Shown one piece after another: positions 17,509 to 27,035 of a stretch of 64,000 nucleotides of DNA. Position 1 is the first letter of the stretch. Every line of letters begins with the position of its first letter. The DNA comes from Aliivibrio sifiae (GTDB lineage Bacteria; Pseudomonadota; Gammaproteobacteria; Enterobacterales; Vibrionaceae). Made by a program: the position numbers and the translations under genes. The notes below the pieces were generated by a model. That model made no database searches, was not told the origin of the DNA, and worked only from the letters and a program-made list of their open reading frames with translations. The stretch spans positions 1,106,956 through 1,170,955 of the forward strand of contig NZ_MSCO01000002.1 in NCBI RefSeq assembly GCF_002954705.1. The letters run 5' to 3'.

Positions 17509-18636
17509 CTATTCTTTTTTTTGAATAATTAACGGTGCAAAATCCGCTGTGGCGTTGTTCCCTGCACCTGAATGGTCTGTGTATTCTGTATCTTTCATTA
17601 TGGTATAGAACACATCAACAAAATCATCATCATTAATGAACAAATCATCAGGAAGCAAAGCAATGATTGCACTTGTCATTTGAGGGATAATTAAATAAGC
17701 CTGCGCTTCTTTATCTGGAATAGTCGCTAAAAAGTCACTTGCTGCTTTTAGAATAGTTTGAGCTAATTCTTTGTAATCCGTTTTATCATCTTGTTCCATC
17801 AAGATAATATCCGCCGCACCCCAACGATAACGCTGCCAAAAAATCATGATTTGATTTGCAGGGTAAGATTGCTCGGCGTAATCAAGATACGGCATTTCAA
17901 TCAGATCAATCGTTGGTTCATCACGATCAGGACTGACACCAGAAACAATCGCATACACTTCTGCTTTACCAGAGATCCATGGTTCATGATCATCCTTTAG
18001 CTGAATTTTTTTCAATATAGTCGTATTGATTTCCGTTGGCTCTGCTGGTGCACTTTGCATCATAGAGTAACGAGCGATTTTTTGTGCTTTCGGCTGTTCT
18101 TGTAATGCTTTTAACTCATCACGCATTAACGCCAAACCAGCTTTCAGTTCTTCGCGGTTATTGGTATCAACCACTAAAACAGGACGCTCTGGAATATCAT
18201 AAATATCTAGGTAATGGACGTTGCCATCAACATCAAATGCTTCAATGTATTGCCATTCACTTTCTGCCCCTTCAGGTTCAAAAGCGAATAATGGACTTTG
18301 CCCCGCCTGCCAACGAGCAAGCATGCTTGGGTCAGCAAGACGCAATTCCAACAATTCGTCAGTATATTGCTGTAACCCGCGAGATTCGATCTCAGTATCA
18401 TTAGCCGCACTCATTGCTGCCATAAAAGTTCGAGCTTGAGGTTTAGGTTGAGTAGGTAAATCAGACAAAGAGGCACTTAATTGATACTGATTAATCGTAC
18501 CTTTTAAACTCTTCTCTAACTGTGGAAAAGCACGACTCAGCTCTTGAGCTAAGTCACGTTTAGACACTTCATCTTGCGCATTCGCTGAAACAGGAGTCAT
18601 CAAACAAAGTACGAGTAGCGCTGTTAATTTGTTCAT
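17509..18636 (-). CDS. Exported hypothetical protein (possibly DUF3103)
   Basis: 375 residues with signal peptide MNKLTALLVLCLMTPVSANA cleaved before QDEVSKRD. The mature protein is acidic, with no cysteine and no clear catalytic motif; LKDDHEPWISGKAEVYAIVS and YLDYAEQSYPANQIMIFWQR are notable conserved-looking blocks. It resembles the vibrio/Shewanella DUF3103 family in size and layout, from memory. Likely periplasmic or secreted, function unknown. Single gene with its own promoter region. Confidence 0.65.
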   Translation of the reverse strand: MNKLTALLVLCLMTPVSANAQDEVSKRDLAQELSRAFPQLEKSLKGTINQYQLSASLSDLPTQPKPQARTFMAAMSAANDTEIESRGLQQYTDELLELRLADPSMLARWQAGQSPLFAFEPEGAESEWQYIEAFDVDGNVHYLDIYDIPERPVLVVDTNNREELKAGLALMRDELKALQEQPKAQKIARYSMMQSAPAEPTEINTTILKKIQLKDDHEPWISGKAEVYAIVSGVSPDRDEPTIDLIEMPYLDYAEQSYPANQIMIFWQRYRWGAADIILMEQDDKTDYKELAQTILKAASDFLATIPDKEAQAYLIIPQMTSAIIALLPDDLFINDDDFVDVFYTIMKDTEYTDHSGAGNNATADFAPLIIQKKE

Positions 18637-18810
18637 ACAGCATTCCTTTTTATAATTATTGTATTTATTTACATCCGTTTACATTTGTCCTTCAAGCCTA
18701 CTGTAACAAAACCACGTAAAAATTAAAGTCAATACTCTAAAATAAATACTTAATGCAATATCTCACTATTGAAACAGATAAATATCAGGGGGGATTTCAC
18801 CAAAAAGTGA
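18637..18810. other. AT-rich spacer upstream of the exported protein
   Basis: Holds the promoter of the minus-strand gene at 18636. I see no gene, but the palindrome-like TTTCACCAAAAAGTGAAA lies at 18796-18813. Confidence 0.4.
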
Positions 18811-18957
18811 AATTTACCTTTTGGCAATTTGGTCGAAAATGAACCAAACTATTTTATAGACGCTGATGAAATACGAAAACGCAGCAGTATTGTAATAGAA
18901 GGGTGTAAGCAGGTTGGCGACAACCATTTCGTTAAACATTGGGATGAGGCAGCATAA
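18811..18957 (+). pseudogene. Open frame lacking an ATG, overlapping the next start
   Basis: A 48-codon open stretch ending HFVKHWDEAA whose TAA overlaps the ATG of the gene at 18957 (TAATG). It has a protein-like composition (NYFIDADEIRKRSSIVIEGC) but no ATG; the only in-frame alternative start is a TTG at 18829 with no clear RBS. It is either a short leader protein translated from a rare start or the 3' remnant of a deleted gene once coupled to the next. Product unknown. Confidence 0.35.
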
Positions 18958-19424
18958 TGACATTAGATACTTGGTTAATCTCGATTTCTAATTGGTATGA
19001 AGCAAAGCAATATGACCAAATAGAAACGCTTGAAATACTCTTATACTCTGCGCCTAATTCGGTGTGGGGGCCAACATTGACTGACGAGCAAAGTAAAGCA
19101 ATAGCCTGTTGGTTAGATGGCAGTTTAAGAGTATTTGAACACACCAAGTATCATGACAAAAAGAAAGCATACCAAATGTTGCAATACGCCAGTGCAAAGT
19201 TAGAAGTGGCCGCCTTTAACTCTGCAACGGATATTGATATTAAAGATTGGTGCTTAAAACGATTACAACACCTCACGGTACTCAGCTTGGAGTTTTGTAA
19301 TCAACAACAAGATCAATCCACATGGAATAAGAAAGCTCATTCACTCATTGAAATGCACGTTAAATTAATGGTGAGCCTTTCTTGGAATGAAAGTAGCGCA
19401 CCAAATTTAATATCCCCTCATTAA
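18957..19424 (+). CDS. Hypothetical protein, 155 residues
   Basis: A 155-residue soluble, helix-rich, Trp-containing protein (MTLDTWLISISNWYEAKQYD; KDWCLKRLQHLTVLSLEFC). No signal peptide or membrane segment. I do not recognise the family. The start overlaps the end of a preceding open frame as TAATG, and a terminator hairpin follows, which argues that it is a real gene. Neighbouring genes suggest accessory DNA. Confidence 0.55.
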   Translation: MTLDTWLISISNWYEAKQYDQIETLEILLYSAPNSVWGPTLTDEQSKAIACWLDGSLRVFEHTKYHDKKKAYQMLQYASAKLEVAAFNSATDIDIKDWCLKRLQHLTVLSLEFCNQQQDQSTWNKKAHSLIEMHVKLMVSLSWNESSAPNLISPH

Positions 19425-19445
19425 TACCTTATACAAAGACAATAA

Positions 19446-19475
19446 AAAAGCAGCAGATTAACCCCTGCTGCTTTT
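19446..19475. terminator. Bidirectional terminator
   Basis: AAAAAGCAGCAG / CTGCTGCTTTT hairpin with A and T tracts on both sides between convergent genes (the 155-residue hypothetical and the chemoreceptor). Confidence 0.8.
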
Positions 19476-19484
19476 CGTTTTTAT

Positions 19485-21116
19485 TTAACTCACCTTAAAG
19501 AAAGACAACTCTTCGCTTTGTTTTACAGCCAATAGCGCTAATTCTTTCGCAGCTTGTTGTGTCTGATTCACTGCCGCTACATTCTCATTTACTAAGTCGA
19601 ATGTTCTCGTGGTATTTTTAGCGATATCTTCCGTCACATTGTATTGCTCTTGTGAAGCCGTAGCCACTAAGGTATTTATATCTGAGATGGCTTGAACAGA
19701 TTGAGCAATATCATCAAAAGAAACTTTCACATTATGAGATAATGCCACTGACTCTTGAATAGAATTAACATTTGCTACCATATTGTCATTTGCTTTTTCT
19801 GATTGCGCTTGCAGTGTAGAAATAATGCCTTGAATATTTTTAGTCGACTCTTGAGTTTTACCCGCTAAGTTCCGCACTTCATCGGCTACCACCGCAAAAC
19901 CACGACCTTGTTCCCCAGCACGAGCTGCTTCAATCGCTGCATTCAAAGCCAGTAAGTTAGTTTGCTCAGAAATAGAACTAATCACATTTGTTACTTCTCC
20001 AATATCAATCGCGCTATTTTTTAGCTCTTCGATCATATAAGCCGTTTCTTGAACCGATTCATTAATGTTTTGAGTTAATAAAATAGATTGCTCTAGCGCT
20101 TTATTTCCTTCAGTTACATTATCAATTGCCTTTCTTGTTTCATCTTCAGCTTGAACCGCATTCGATGATACCTCTTTTGAAGTACTTGATAATTCACTAA
20201 TCGCCGTCGATATTTCTTCTACTTGAGCTAATTCACTTTGAGTATTTTTAGCGGTATTTTGCATAACAGCAGTCAACTCTTCAGAAGAAGAACTCGTATT
20301 ATCCGCTGAAATAGTGAGTTCATTAATAAGATTTGATAGCCTTCCAATCGATTTATTGAATTCTTGTTTAATTTTAAAAAATTCATTTCTAGATGGAACA
20401 ATAGGCAACGGTTTTAAAACACCATCCGCCAATAAAGCAATAGCCGACGACATTTCATTAACGTTCTTATTGATAATATTATTTATAATAAAGAATAAAA
20501 CGGCAGAAAAAAAACAACCTATAAACGTTAAGATTAATGTAATTGAAATTAATCCACTTAATGATTCATCCAACAACTCCGTTCTTTGAGCAAGGAATTT
20601 TTTTTCTTCAGCAGAAATTTTATCAAATACGATTCTAATTTCATTAACATATTTTTCTCCATCTGCTTTATCTATAAACTCTAGAGCTTCACTTAAACTT
20701 TTAGTATTCCGAATTTCTATCCCTTGATCTATAACGTTTTCTTTCCAATTTGAATAAGTTTTTATAAGTGCATTTAATCTATTCGTTTGATCTGTCGTAG
20801 AATTATTAGAAAAAAAGGTGGACAACCTCTCAAGATCTGAATTAATCGAACTTACTCCTATCTCATAAGGCATTAGTGATGATTTTTCATTAGTTAACAT
20901 ATACCCCCTGAAACCGGTTTCTATGTTAATCACTTGCTCTAAAGAATGCTGAACCAGTCCCATAATCGTGTATGTTTTTTCTACTGCGTCGCTGTTCTTT
21001 TTAATCTCTTCATTTGAATTATCTACAGAAACATAAATAGACATAAATGAAATGAATGTCACAAAGAAAGCAATAATCATGAGTAGTTTAGTTGGTAAAT
21101 TTGCTAGCTTATTCAT
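19485..21116 (-). CDS. Methyl-accepting chemotaxis protein with CHASE3 sensor
   Basis: 543 residues. First membrane segment about 10-30; periplasmic CHASE3-type four-helix domain about 30-185 ([20 protein letters not shown]); second membrane segment about 187-213; weak HAMP-like linker; cytoplasmic signalling domain about 270-543 with the hairpin tip [20 protein letters not shown] then [15 protein letters not shown]. It signals to CheA/CheW. The ligand is unknown; CHASE3 receptors often sense internal or membrane cues. Vibrios carry dozens of such receptors. A stand-alone gene. Confidence 0.93.
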   Translation of the reverse strand: MNKLANLPTKLLMIIAFFVTFISFMSIYVSVDNSNEEIKKNSDAVEKTYTIMGLVQHSLEQVINIETGFRGYMLTNEKSSLMPYEIGVSSINSDLERLSTFFSNNSTTDQTNRLNALIKTYSNWKENVIDQGIEIRNTKSLSEALEFIDKADGEKYVNEIRIVFDKISAEEKKFLAQRTELLDESLSGLISITLILTFIGCFFSAVLFFIINNIINKNVNEMSSAIALLADGVLKPLPIVPSRNEFFKIKQEFNKSIGRLSNLINELTISADNTSSSSEELTAVMQNTAKNTQSELAQVEEISTAISELSSTSKEVSSNAVQAEDETRKAIDNVTEGNKALEQSILLTQNINESVQETAYMIEELKNSAIDIGEVTNVISSISEQTNLLALNAAIEAARAGEQGRGFAVVADEVRNLAGKTQESTKNIQGIISTLQAQSEKANDNMVANVNSIQESVALSHNVKVSFDDIAQSVQAISDINTLVATASQEQYNVTEDIAKNTTRTFDLVNENVAAVNQTQQAAKELALLAVKQSEELSFFKVS

Positions 21117-21228
21117 TTTAACCTTATAATATATATTTTATAATTTGATGCGTCATCACGTTCTCCTAACAAACAATTAAGACTGCACATCACTTTTTTA
21201 TTTAATGTAAACATAAAGAAAATCGAAC

Positions 21229-21519
21229 TTAATCGGTTAATAATCGAATGAAAAAACAGAATAAAACCATAAAAAAAATAGCCATATAATATTGATTTGA
21301 TTTTTTATTAAACCCATTATTTTTCTCTTTCCTCTGAGGTATTGCTCTTAATAGAAGATCATGACCATGACTTCTTTTAAGGTTGTGTTTCATCCACCCC
21401 ATATCTTCTTCACAAACTTCAAACGTGCAATAAACATCACAGCCACTGACTAAATTATTAGTACATAAATCTAAAAATGATGTTTCAGAATTAGCGACTA
21501 ATATGTGTTTATTGCTCAT
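21229..21519 (-). CDS. Small hypothetical protein with C-terminal membrane anchor
   Basis: 96 residues: an N-terminal soluble part with four cysteines (LCTNNLVSGCDVYCTFEVC), a basic linker, and one C-terminal hydrophobic segment (YYMAIFFMVLFCFFIRLL) that predicts a tail-anchored inner-membrane protein. The cysteine arrangement could bind a metal. No family recognised. It lies upstream of the chemoreceptor on the same strand (112-base gap) in AT-rich DNA. Confidence 0.45.
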   Translation of the reverse strand: MSNKHILVANSETSFLDLCTNNLVSGCDVYCTFEVCEEDMGWMKHNLKRSHGHDLLLRAIPQRKEKNNGFNKKSNQYYMAIFFMVLFCFFIRLLTD

Positions 21520-21752
21520 TATATATATTCCTTAATTAACTAAAAATCCATAGAAAAATTAAAATTATAAAGACTAACCTCTATTTCTTTTTTGCAATCG
21601 CGATCAAACTCCAGAACCAATCCCCTTCTATTATACAGGCAGCGATTTACATTCACGAAAATAATGACAGTTTCGATTTCTTCACCACTAAAACATAAAA
21701 TTATACCTTAAATAAATAATTTTAATTGTGAATGTGGCTGCTTTCGATATAT

Positions 21753-22079
21753 CTATAGGTTATTTTTTAAAAAGCACATTAATGAATTAGCTGTATCTAA
21801 TTTATCAAAAGTACCGTTATGTTTAATACTTCTATTCCAATTGCTCATCTTTAGCGATTTTTCCATTTTCAAATATGAATACAGAGTAAGATTTTTTTTA
21901 GATTGAATAATGCTATTCATATTTACGTGATCCATTTCTATGGGATCAAATGAGTTATCAGTTCGATAACCAGATTGATATACAGAATAACTATCGATTA
22001 TTGACTCTAGAGATAAGTAGCCAAAAACATTGACCGCCTTATGAAATCGGCCGTAAACCCTTTTTCTCAACATGTCCAT
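21753..22079 (-). CDS. Hypothetical protein, 108 residues
   Basis: An open frame from MDMLRKRVYGRFHKAV to MCFLKNNL, soluble, basic, no signal peptide and no recognised domain. The surrounding DNA is very AT-rich and codon use looks less typical than in flanking operons. It could be a genuine accessory gene or a chance frame. Confidence 0.35.
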   Translation of the reverse strand: MDMLRKRVYGRFHKAVNVFGYLSLESIIDSYSVYQSGYRTDNSFDPIEMDHVNMNSIIQSKKNLTLYSYLKMEKSLKMSNWNRSIKHNGTFDKLDTANSLMCFLKNNL

Positions 22080-22478
22080 AATTAGAATTCATCGTAATAT
22101 CATGAATAAACACACAATTCCAAGACGTAACAGTACACCTCAAAATAAACTACTTTAATTTAAGGAAATATGAAGCCGTATATTAATAAAATCCTACTTA
22201 ACAAATGTAAGAAACTGTTCATTCCACATATTATCTATTAAATATCAATTAGTTACGGCTAAGTTGTTTCGGTGTATTAACGTTATCTTTTATACTAAAC
22301 TATTTCATCCTATCTTTGCAAACCACTGCCTATCTTACTTTCTTATCTTTATCTAACAATCTCTTACATCTGTTAAATAAAGCCGTGTTTAAAATACACA
22401 TGCATACATTTTTAATATGAAATACATTTGACTCATTATAAATAGTTAATATTAAGGTCATTATTTGTGGTCTAGTTA
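22080..22478. other. AT-rich gene-free region
   Basis: About 400 bases between the 108-residue frame and the recombinase remnant. No credible gene, repeat or terminator seen. It may contain an attachment site of the element that left the recombinase remnant, but no duplication was found by eye. Confidence 0.4.
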
Positions 22479-22892
22479 TCATATGCGAGTTTTTCTCGAT
22501 AAATAGACAATTAATTTTTTTTGAGCCAACTCAGTCTTATCTTTGAATAAACCTATATAGCGTAAACTCATGCTTTCAGATTGATGTCCAATAACGGTCA
22601 TCAACAATCCAATATCTTTACCCGTAGCAAAATACAAATGTCGAGCGAAGCTCTTCCTTAATGTATGACACCCTACCTTTACATCAACACCAATCTCTTT
22701 CAATATCGCGGCCAATTTAGAAAAAACATACCAACAAGCTTGTCGAGTCAACAGTCCCTCCCCTCCTTTTGCACGATTACTTGAGAGCGTCTGACGATTA
22801 AAGATATAGTCATTAGCTAGCTCTTTATACTCTTGTTTTCGTTGTTTAAGAGTTATTAGAATAAATTCACTTAAATAGAAAGTTCGTGTCAC
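22479..22892 (-). pseudogene. Tyrosine recombinase/integrase, C-terminal fragment
   Basis: 137 residues covering only the C-terminal catalytic half: CHTLRKSFARH gives the second-box His and Arg, VIGHQS the third-box His, and SLRYIGL the nucleophile Tyr. The N-terminal DNA-binding domain and the first catalytic Arg box are absent; just upstream the minus strand has residual protein-like sequence (NRKARNRLCF) in a different frame, so a frameshift plus deletion is likely. It cannot be a full recombinase, so it marks a decayed mobile element. Confidence 0.75.
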
Positions 22893-22955
22893 TGGTGAAG
22901 CAGAGTCTATTGCGTGCTTTTCTGTTTAGAGTAAACTCGCCAAATTTAGATCAGG

Positions 22956-23840
22956 CTATAACGCTAATTGCCATCTCTGTAATGGCGCTTTACTGTTTAT
23001 TCCTGCTCTGCCCCAACGATCAACCGCATCAACAACCAATACGCGATCCATAGGCAGCAATGCTTGCATCTGTTTGTTTGGCTTTTGAGTTGTGATAATC
23101 CAAACTGACTCATCTTCTTCAATTAATTCTTTCAACTGTGCTTTATCATCTTCTGTCCATTCAAGAGCAGGCTTTGTTAAGCGATCAACCACAAACAATT
23201 GATTACCAGAGGCAAAGTCTTCTAACTGCTCAGACAACAAAATAACTGAATCGATATCATTATCTAAAATCACTTTTTGTTGTTGATTAATTAATTGACG
23301 TACCGACAGCATAAATTGCTCTTGGTTTTTTTGGATCTGCTCTGATTTATCAGGCCAGATACGTTGAAAGTCATCACTAACAATCGCTACCATTCGGATT
23401 AAATTTGTTGGGTTTAACCATGCGTATTTTGAACTCGATCCATCAGATAAACGTAATGCTGCCACACCTTGTGCGCGAGGAGTGATTGCTTGAGAGGCAT
23501 CAACCTCAATAATCTGAATATTGCTGTATCTTGCGTTCACATACAGAGGATCATCAGCCCATACCGCACCAATCGTCACAACTGCTTGGGCTGTTTTTGC
23601 TGAATCTTGAACGGCTTTAGACCCCTTGTTGGCAAACCAATTGGGTAAACGTTCAATTCCATAACGGTTTGGTGGTAAATATTTTGTCGTTAATGAAGTC
23701 TCTTTTAATAGCTCGCTTGATAGCATATACGTCACAGGCGTTGCGGTTAATACATCGGCTGCCATTGCTGCTTTCATATTAAATAGCGAAGCTACACATA
23801 CACTAGCAATCACTATCCATTTCATTGAATTCTGTTTCAT
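22956..23840 (-). CDS. Divergent metal ABC transporter substrate-binding protein (FpvF-like)
   Basis: 294 residues with signal peptide MKQNSMKWIVIASVCVASLF to about AMAA. The chain follows the cluster-A (ZnuA) layout, including a VVTIGAVWADDPLY block and a C-terminal lobe, but lacks the spaced histidine ligands of ZnuA; the mature protein has almost no His. It is the last gene of the operon, after the permease, so the importer has two binding proteins as in P. aeruginosa FpvC/FpvF. It probably pairs with the ZnuA-like protein or recognises an apo- or ferri-siderophore; this is inference. Confidence 0.7.
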   Translation of the reverse strand: MKQNSMKWIVIASVCVASLFNMKAAMAADVLTATPVTYMLSSELLKETSLTTKYLPPNRYGIERLPNWFANKGSKAVQDSAKTAQAVVTIGAVWADDPLYVNARYSNIQIIEVDASQAITPRAQGVAALRLSDGSSSKYAWLNPTNLIRMVAIVSDDFQRIWPDKSEQIQKNQEQFMLSVRQLINQQQKVILDNDIDSVILLSEQLEDFASGNQLFVVDRLTKPALEWTEDDKAQLKELIEEDESVWIITTQKPNKQMQALLPMDRVLVVDAVDRWGRAGINSKAPLQRWQLAL

Positions 23841-23892
23841 TTCTGATCCTATCTATACCTATGTTCTTCGATTATTATTGAGTTCTATTCTG

Positions 23893-24768
23893 TTAATTCT
23901 TACGAATAATTCGGTAGCTCGTCGCAAGTAAAAAGAAGAAAGCTGAAACGATAATAATCGCTGCTCCAGAAGGCACTGGCATTTCTAATTCCATCGGTAA
24001 TACGGTGCCAATCAAGCACGATATTGTCGCTAATAACGCAGACATTAAGACAAAACTGCCCATGTTCTTAGTTAACAGTCGAGCTGTCGCACCAGGTATG
24101 AGTAATAACGCGCCAACTAAAACCGCACCGACAATTTTTACCGATGCAATCGTCACAAGAGTAATCATCATCACAAACAGGTAGTCATAAAAATTGGTTT
24201 TGTAGCCACGAACTCTGGCAATATCAGGGCTGATACAGGTTAATAAAATACGATTAAACGTCGGAATTAATACCACCACTATCAATAAACAACTGCCCGC
24301 TAAAATCGCAATATCTTGATCCGTCACCGTTAGGATGGAACCAAACAATACGTTCTCTAGCATGTGAATATTAATTTTACGTGCTACGTACATCAGTAAT
24401 GCAGCCCCCACAGCCAATGCTAAGGCAAGGAACACCCCAACTAACGTATCGTAAGGCACATTGGTTCGGTTTCTCACAAAATGCAGTAACAAAGCAAAGA
24501 TCATACAGAAACTAAATAAGCCGATAATTGGATTCTCTGCGGGCTCTCCCAATAACACGCCTAACGCGATACCTGTTAAGGCGGCGTGACCAACGGCTTC
24601 AGAGAAAAAGGCCAAACGCTTTGCAATCACTAACGTCCCCAACCCACCTAACAATGGTCCTAAAAGGACCGCAGCAACAATTGCATTAACCATAAAGGCA
24701 TACGAAAAACTGTCACTTAAGAAGCCTTGCTCGACGCCATATAACGCCCACTGACGAAACAGTTCCAT
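23893..24768 (-). CDS. Metal ABC transporter permease (ZnuB/FpvE-like)
   Basis: 291-residue inner-membrane permease of the ABC-3 family with about eight hydrophobic segments. Diagnostic stretches: GPLLGGLGTLVIAKRLAFFS, EAVGHAALTGIALGVLLGEP, and VKIVGAVLVGALLLIPGATA. It forms the import channel with the ATPase that overlaps its start by one base. Metal identity (Fe, Mn or Zn) is not decided by the permease; the Fur-box-like site before the operon and linkage to siderophore genes favour iron. Confidence 0.9.
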   Translation of the reverse strand: MELFRQWALYGVEQGFLSDSFSYAFMVNAIVAAVLLGPLLGGLGTLVIAKRLAFFSEAVGHAALTGIALGVLLGEPAENPIIGLFSFCMIFALLLHFVRNRTNVPYDTLVGVFLALALAVGAALLMYVARKINIHMLENVLFGSILTVTDQDIAILAGSCLLIVVVLIPTFNRILLTCISPDIARVRGYKTNFYDYLFVMMITLVTIASVKIVGAVLVGALLLIPGATARLLTKNMGSFVLMSALLATISCLIGTVLPMELEMPVPSGAAIIIVSAFFFLLATSYRIIRKN

Positions 24769-25532
24769 TATGCAGCCTCTCCATTATTAGTTTTTGATGC
24801 ATCATACTGAGCACTTGCACCCGTATAATGATTGAATAATCGCTCAATTTTCTCAGGTTTTAATACTTCTGAATAACAACCAGAATCAACCAAATTACGA
24901 TTAATAACATGCACATGTGCTTTAAGGCGACGAACAGCGGTGACATCATGATGAACAGCTAATACGGTTTTACCTTGCGCGATAAATTCATGCATTAAGG
25001 ATTCAAGATAGCGAACCCCGTGTTCATCCATTCCTGTGGTTGGTTCATCAAGAACAAGTAGATCAGGATTATCCAATAACGCTTGTGCGAATAACACGCG
25101 TTGTTGCTCGCCACCAGAAAGTTGACCCATGCGGCGATCGGCACGATTAGACATGCCAACACGCTCTAACTGTGCCATTGCAAATGCTTCTTGGCTGCTT
25201 TTCTTGCGCCATAGCGCACTTAAAAATAGAGGCACTCGCGTTTGATTCAATAAAATGAAATCTTTCACCGTTAGTGGCAAACTAGATTCAAAGACTGCTT
25301 TTTGTGGTACATAGCCAATCACGCCTTTCTGCTCTGGCCACTCAATATTAATTTCACCTTGAAACGCGGTTAATCCTAAAATTGAACGCAATAACGAGGT
25401 TTTACCACCGCCATTAGGCCCCATAATCACATGGCATTGACCGGCTTCAAGACGTTGGTTAACCCCTTCTAGAATGGTATTTTCACCATAAGAGAGCCCA
25501 ACATTGGTTAAGGAAATTGCTGGTCCTGACAT
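24768..25532 (-). CDS. Metal ABC transporter ATPase (ZnuC/FpvD-like)
   Basis: 254 residues: Walker A GPNGGGKTSL (about 39-48), Q-loop VIGYVPQKA, signature LSGGEQQRV, Walker B LLVLDEPTTGMD, H-loop VLAVHHDV. It powers the cluster-A importer with the downstream permease. It overlaps the upstream binding-protein gene and the downstream permease gene by single bases, so the three are translated together. Confidence 0.93.
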   Translation of the reverse strand: MSGPAISLTNVGLSYGENTILEGVNQRLEAGQCHVIMGPNGGGKTSLLRSILGLTAFQGEINIEWPEQKGVIGYVPQKAVFESSLPLTVKDFILLNQTRVPLFLSALWRKKSSQEAFAMAQLERVGMSNRADRRMGQLSGGEQQRVLFAQALLDNPDLLVLDEPTTGMDEHGVRYLESLMHEFIAQGKTVLAVHHDVTAVRRLKAHVHVINRNLVDSGCYSEVLKPEKIERLFNHYTGASAQYDASKTNNGEAA

Positions 25533-26455
25533 TATTTAGCATCCTTATCTGCAACGAATTTCATGGCTTCGATTAGAGTGTCTAAATTTGATTTCATCTC
25601 GATTTCAACTTTATTGTCTTCATAAGGGCCATGCGTCATGTGAGAAAAACGATACAGCTGAACGCCTGTTGCCTCTTCAATCGTATCGACAAAACGGTTT
25701 GGCATGTTCAATTCATAAAATAAAACATCAATGTCGGATTCACGGATCTTTTCAATCGTGCCTTGCAGTTGGCTCGCACTTGGCTCTACGCCGTGAGCGG
25801 GTTCAATGACTGCTGCCACATCCACACCAAACTCTTGAAGAATGTAACCATACGCATTGTGCGTAGTTGCGACCTTCATGCCCGCCGTATCTAATTCACC
25901 CAGAGAGAGCATTGCATCACGCTTCATTAATCGGAATTTTTTCGCGTATTTACGTGCATTTTTACGGTAGAACGAGGCATTTTCAGGATCAATTCGAGAT
26001 AACTCATTGGCAATGGTGTAAACCTTTTGAATTGTTGTAGATAAACCAACAAATGTGTGTGGGTTCACCGCACCTTTACCGACCGATTGCCCCATCGCGG
26101 GTAACAAAGGAACGTCTTTATTGGCTTCTAATACCATTAATTCGCTGTTGTTTGCCGCCGAAATTACTTTTAACGCAAAATCATCGTGTCCAATGCCATT
26201 AACAACAATTACATCCATTTTATTTAAACGTTTTAAATCGTTTGGTTGGGGTAAGTAATTGTGTGGATTAAACCCTGCATCAACCAAAGGAAGAATTTCT
26301 GCTTTATCTCCCACAACCGCTTTTACATAGCTGTAATAAGGCTGTAAGGTAATACCAATCACCAAAGGTTTTGTTGCCGACATCGCCGACGAAGAAAACA
26401 AAGAGAGTAAGCTAAGCAGAACAAAAGAACGTACGTATAAAATAGATTTCATCAT
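25532..26455 (-). CDS. Metal-binding ABC transporter protein (ZnuA/FpvC-like)
   Basis: 307 residues, signal peptide to about residue 26 (LLSLLSLFSSSAMSA). Cluster-A solute-binding protein: ligand residues visible are His65 (NPHNYLPQ), His133 (NPHTFVG), His199 (TTHNAYGY) and an acidic residue near 248 (FYELNMP). Lacks the His-rich loop of true zinc ZnuA. It binds a divalent metal in the periplasm and passes it to the permease. In this context ferrous iron released from a siderophore is the most likely cargo; Mn or Zn are alternatives. Confidence 0.88.
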   Translation of the reverse strand: MMKSILYVRSFVLLSLLSLFSSSAMSATKPLVIGITLQPYYSYVKAVVGDKAEILPLVDAGFNPHNYLPQPNDLKRLNKMDVIVVNGIGHDDFALKVISAANNSELMVLEANKDVPLLPAMGQSVGKGAVNPHTFVGLSTTIQKVYTIANELSRIDPENASFYRKNARKYAKKFRLMKRDAMLSLGELDTAGMKVATTHNAYGYILQEFGVDVAAVIEPAHGVEPSASQLQGTIEKIRESDIDVLFYELNMPNRFVDTIEEATGVQLYRFSHMTHGPYEDNKVEIEMKSNLDTLIEAMKFVADKDAK

Positions 26456-26477
26456 TATTATTTATCTTTTATTGGTA

Positions 26478-27035
26478 TCAATTTAAATGAGAGTCATGAG
26501 CAGGGAAGATAACTTGTACCCACTGCTGTTGAATGAGTTCGCTTTCATTCCAAGAGATAAAATCAGAAGAAGTAGACATCACATCAGAGTTCAGCCAAAG
26601 CTCAATATCATCGCCTTTCGCGTTAAAAATGAATGATGCAGCGCCTTCTTGTTTCGTTTTTAAACCCAAGTAAACCCCAGAGCCTAAATGCTGCCATTGG
26701 TGCATTCCACGGCGCTCCCAACTTTGGTCTTGTACAAAAGGCGGTAACCATTCATCTGCTAAGTAAGCAATCTCTGGCCATGAACTCTCTTTTGTTGATT
26801 CAGCCTGAATATCGTAAATTTCTTCATAGGCTAAACGTAGCTCAGCAATCATAGCTAAATCGTCTTGTGCTAAATCGGTGATAAGAACTTGGTGTGATTC
26901 AAGCTTTACGCCTTCATCGTTCGATTGATGATATGGCAACCCGACCACCGCAATAAGCAAAATGCACCCAATAATGAGTGCGATCCATTTGCCTTCTGCG
27001 CTTCCATTATCTGGAGTGACAGATTGAATAATCAT
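26478..27035 (-). CDS. Single-span membrane protein, DUF6162-like
   Basis: 185 residues. A short cytoplasmic N terminus, one membrane segment about 15-33 (WIALIIGCILLIAVVGLPYH), then a periplasmic domain with several Trp residues (SSWPEIAYLADEWLPPFVQD, MHQWQHLGSGVYLGL). It matches in size and topology the family placed beside metal ABC importers (DUF6162, from memory) and takes the place of FpvK in the Pseudomonas system. Function unknown; probably part of the periplasmic iron-release or handover complex. Overlaps the preceding gene by four bases. Confidence 0.65.
   Translation of the reverse strand: MIIQSVTPDNGSAEGKWIALIIGCILLIAVVGLPYHQSNDEGVKLESHQVLITDLAQDDLAMIAELRLAYEEIYDIQAESTKESSWPEIAYLADEWLPPFVQDQSWERRGMHQWQHLGSGVYLGLKTKQEGAASFIFNAKGDDIELWLNSDVMSTSSDFISWNESELIQQQWVQVIFPAHDSHLN

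Noticed and set aside
22080-22478. Possible tRNA or small RNA in the AT-rich gap
   Set aside because: No cloverleaf or hairpin-plus-T-tract seen.
23893-26455. Calling the ABC importer znuABC
   Set aside because: No His-rich loop in the ZnuA-like protein, two binding proteins, Fur-like rather than Zur-like site, siderophore context.
26478-27035. DUF6162-like gene as a simple zinc chaperone
   Set aside because: No His-rich or Cys metal site seen; context favours an iron-release complex part.
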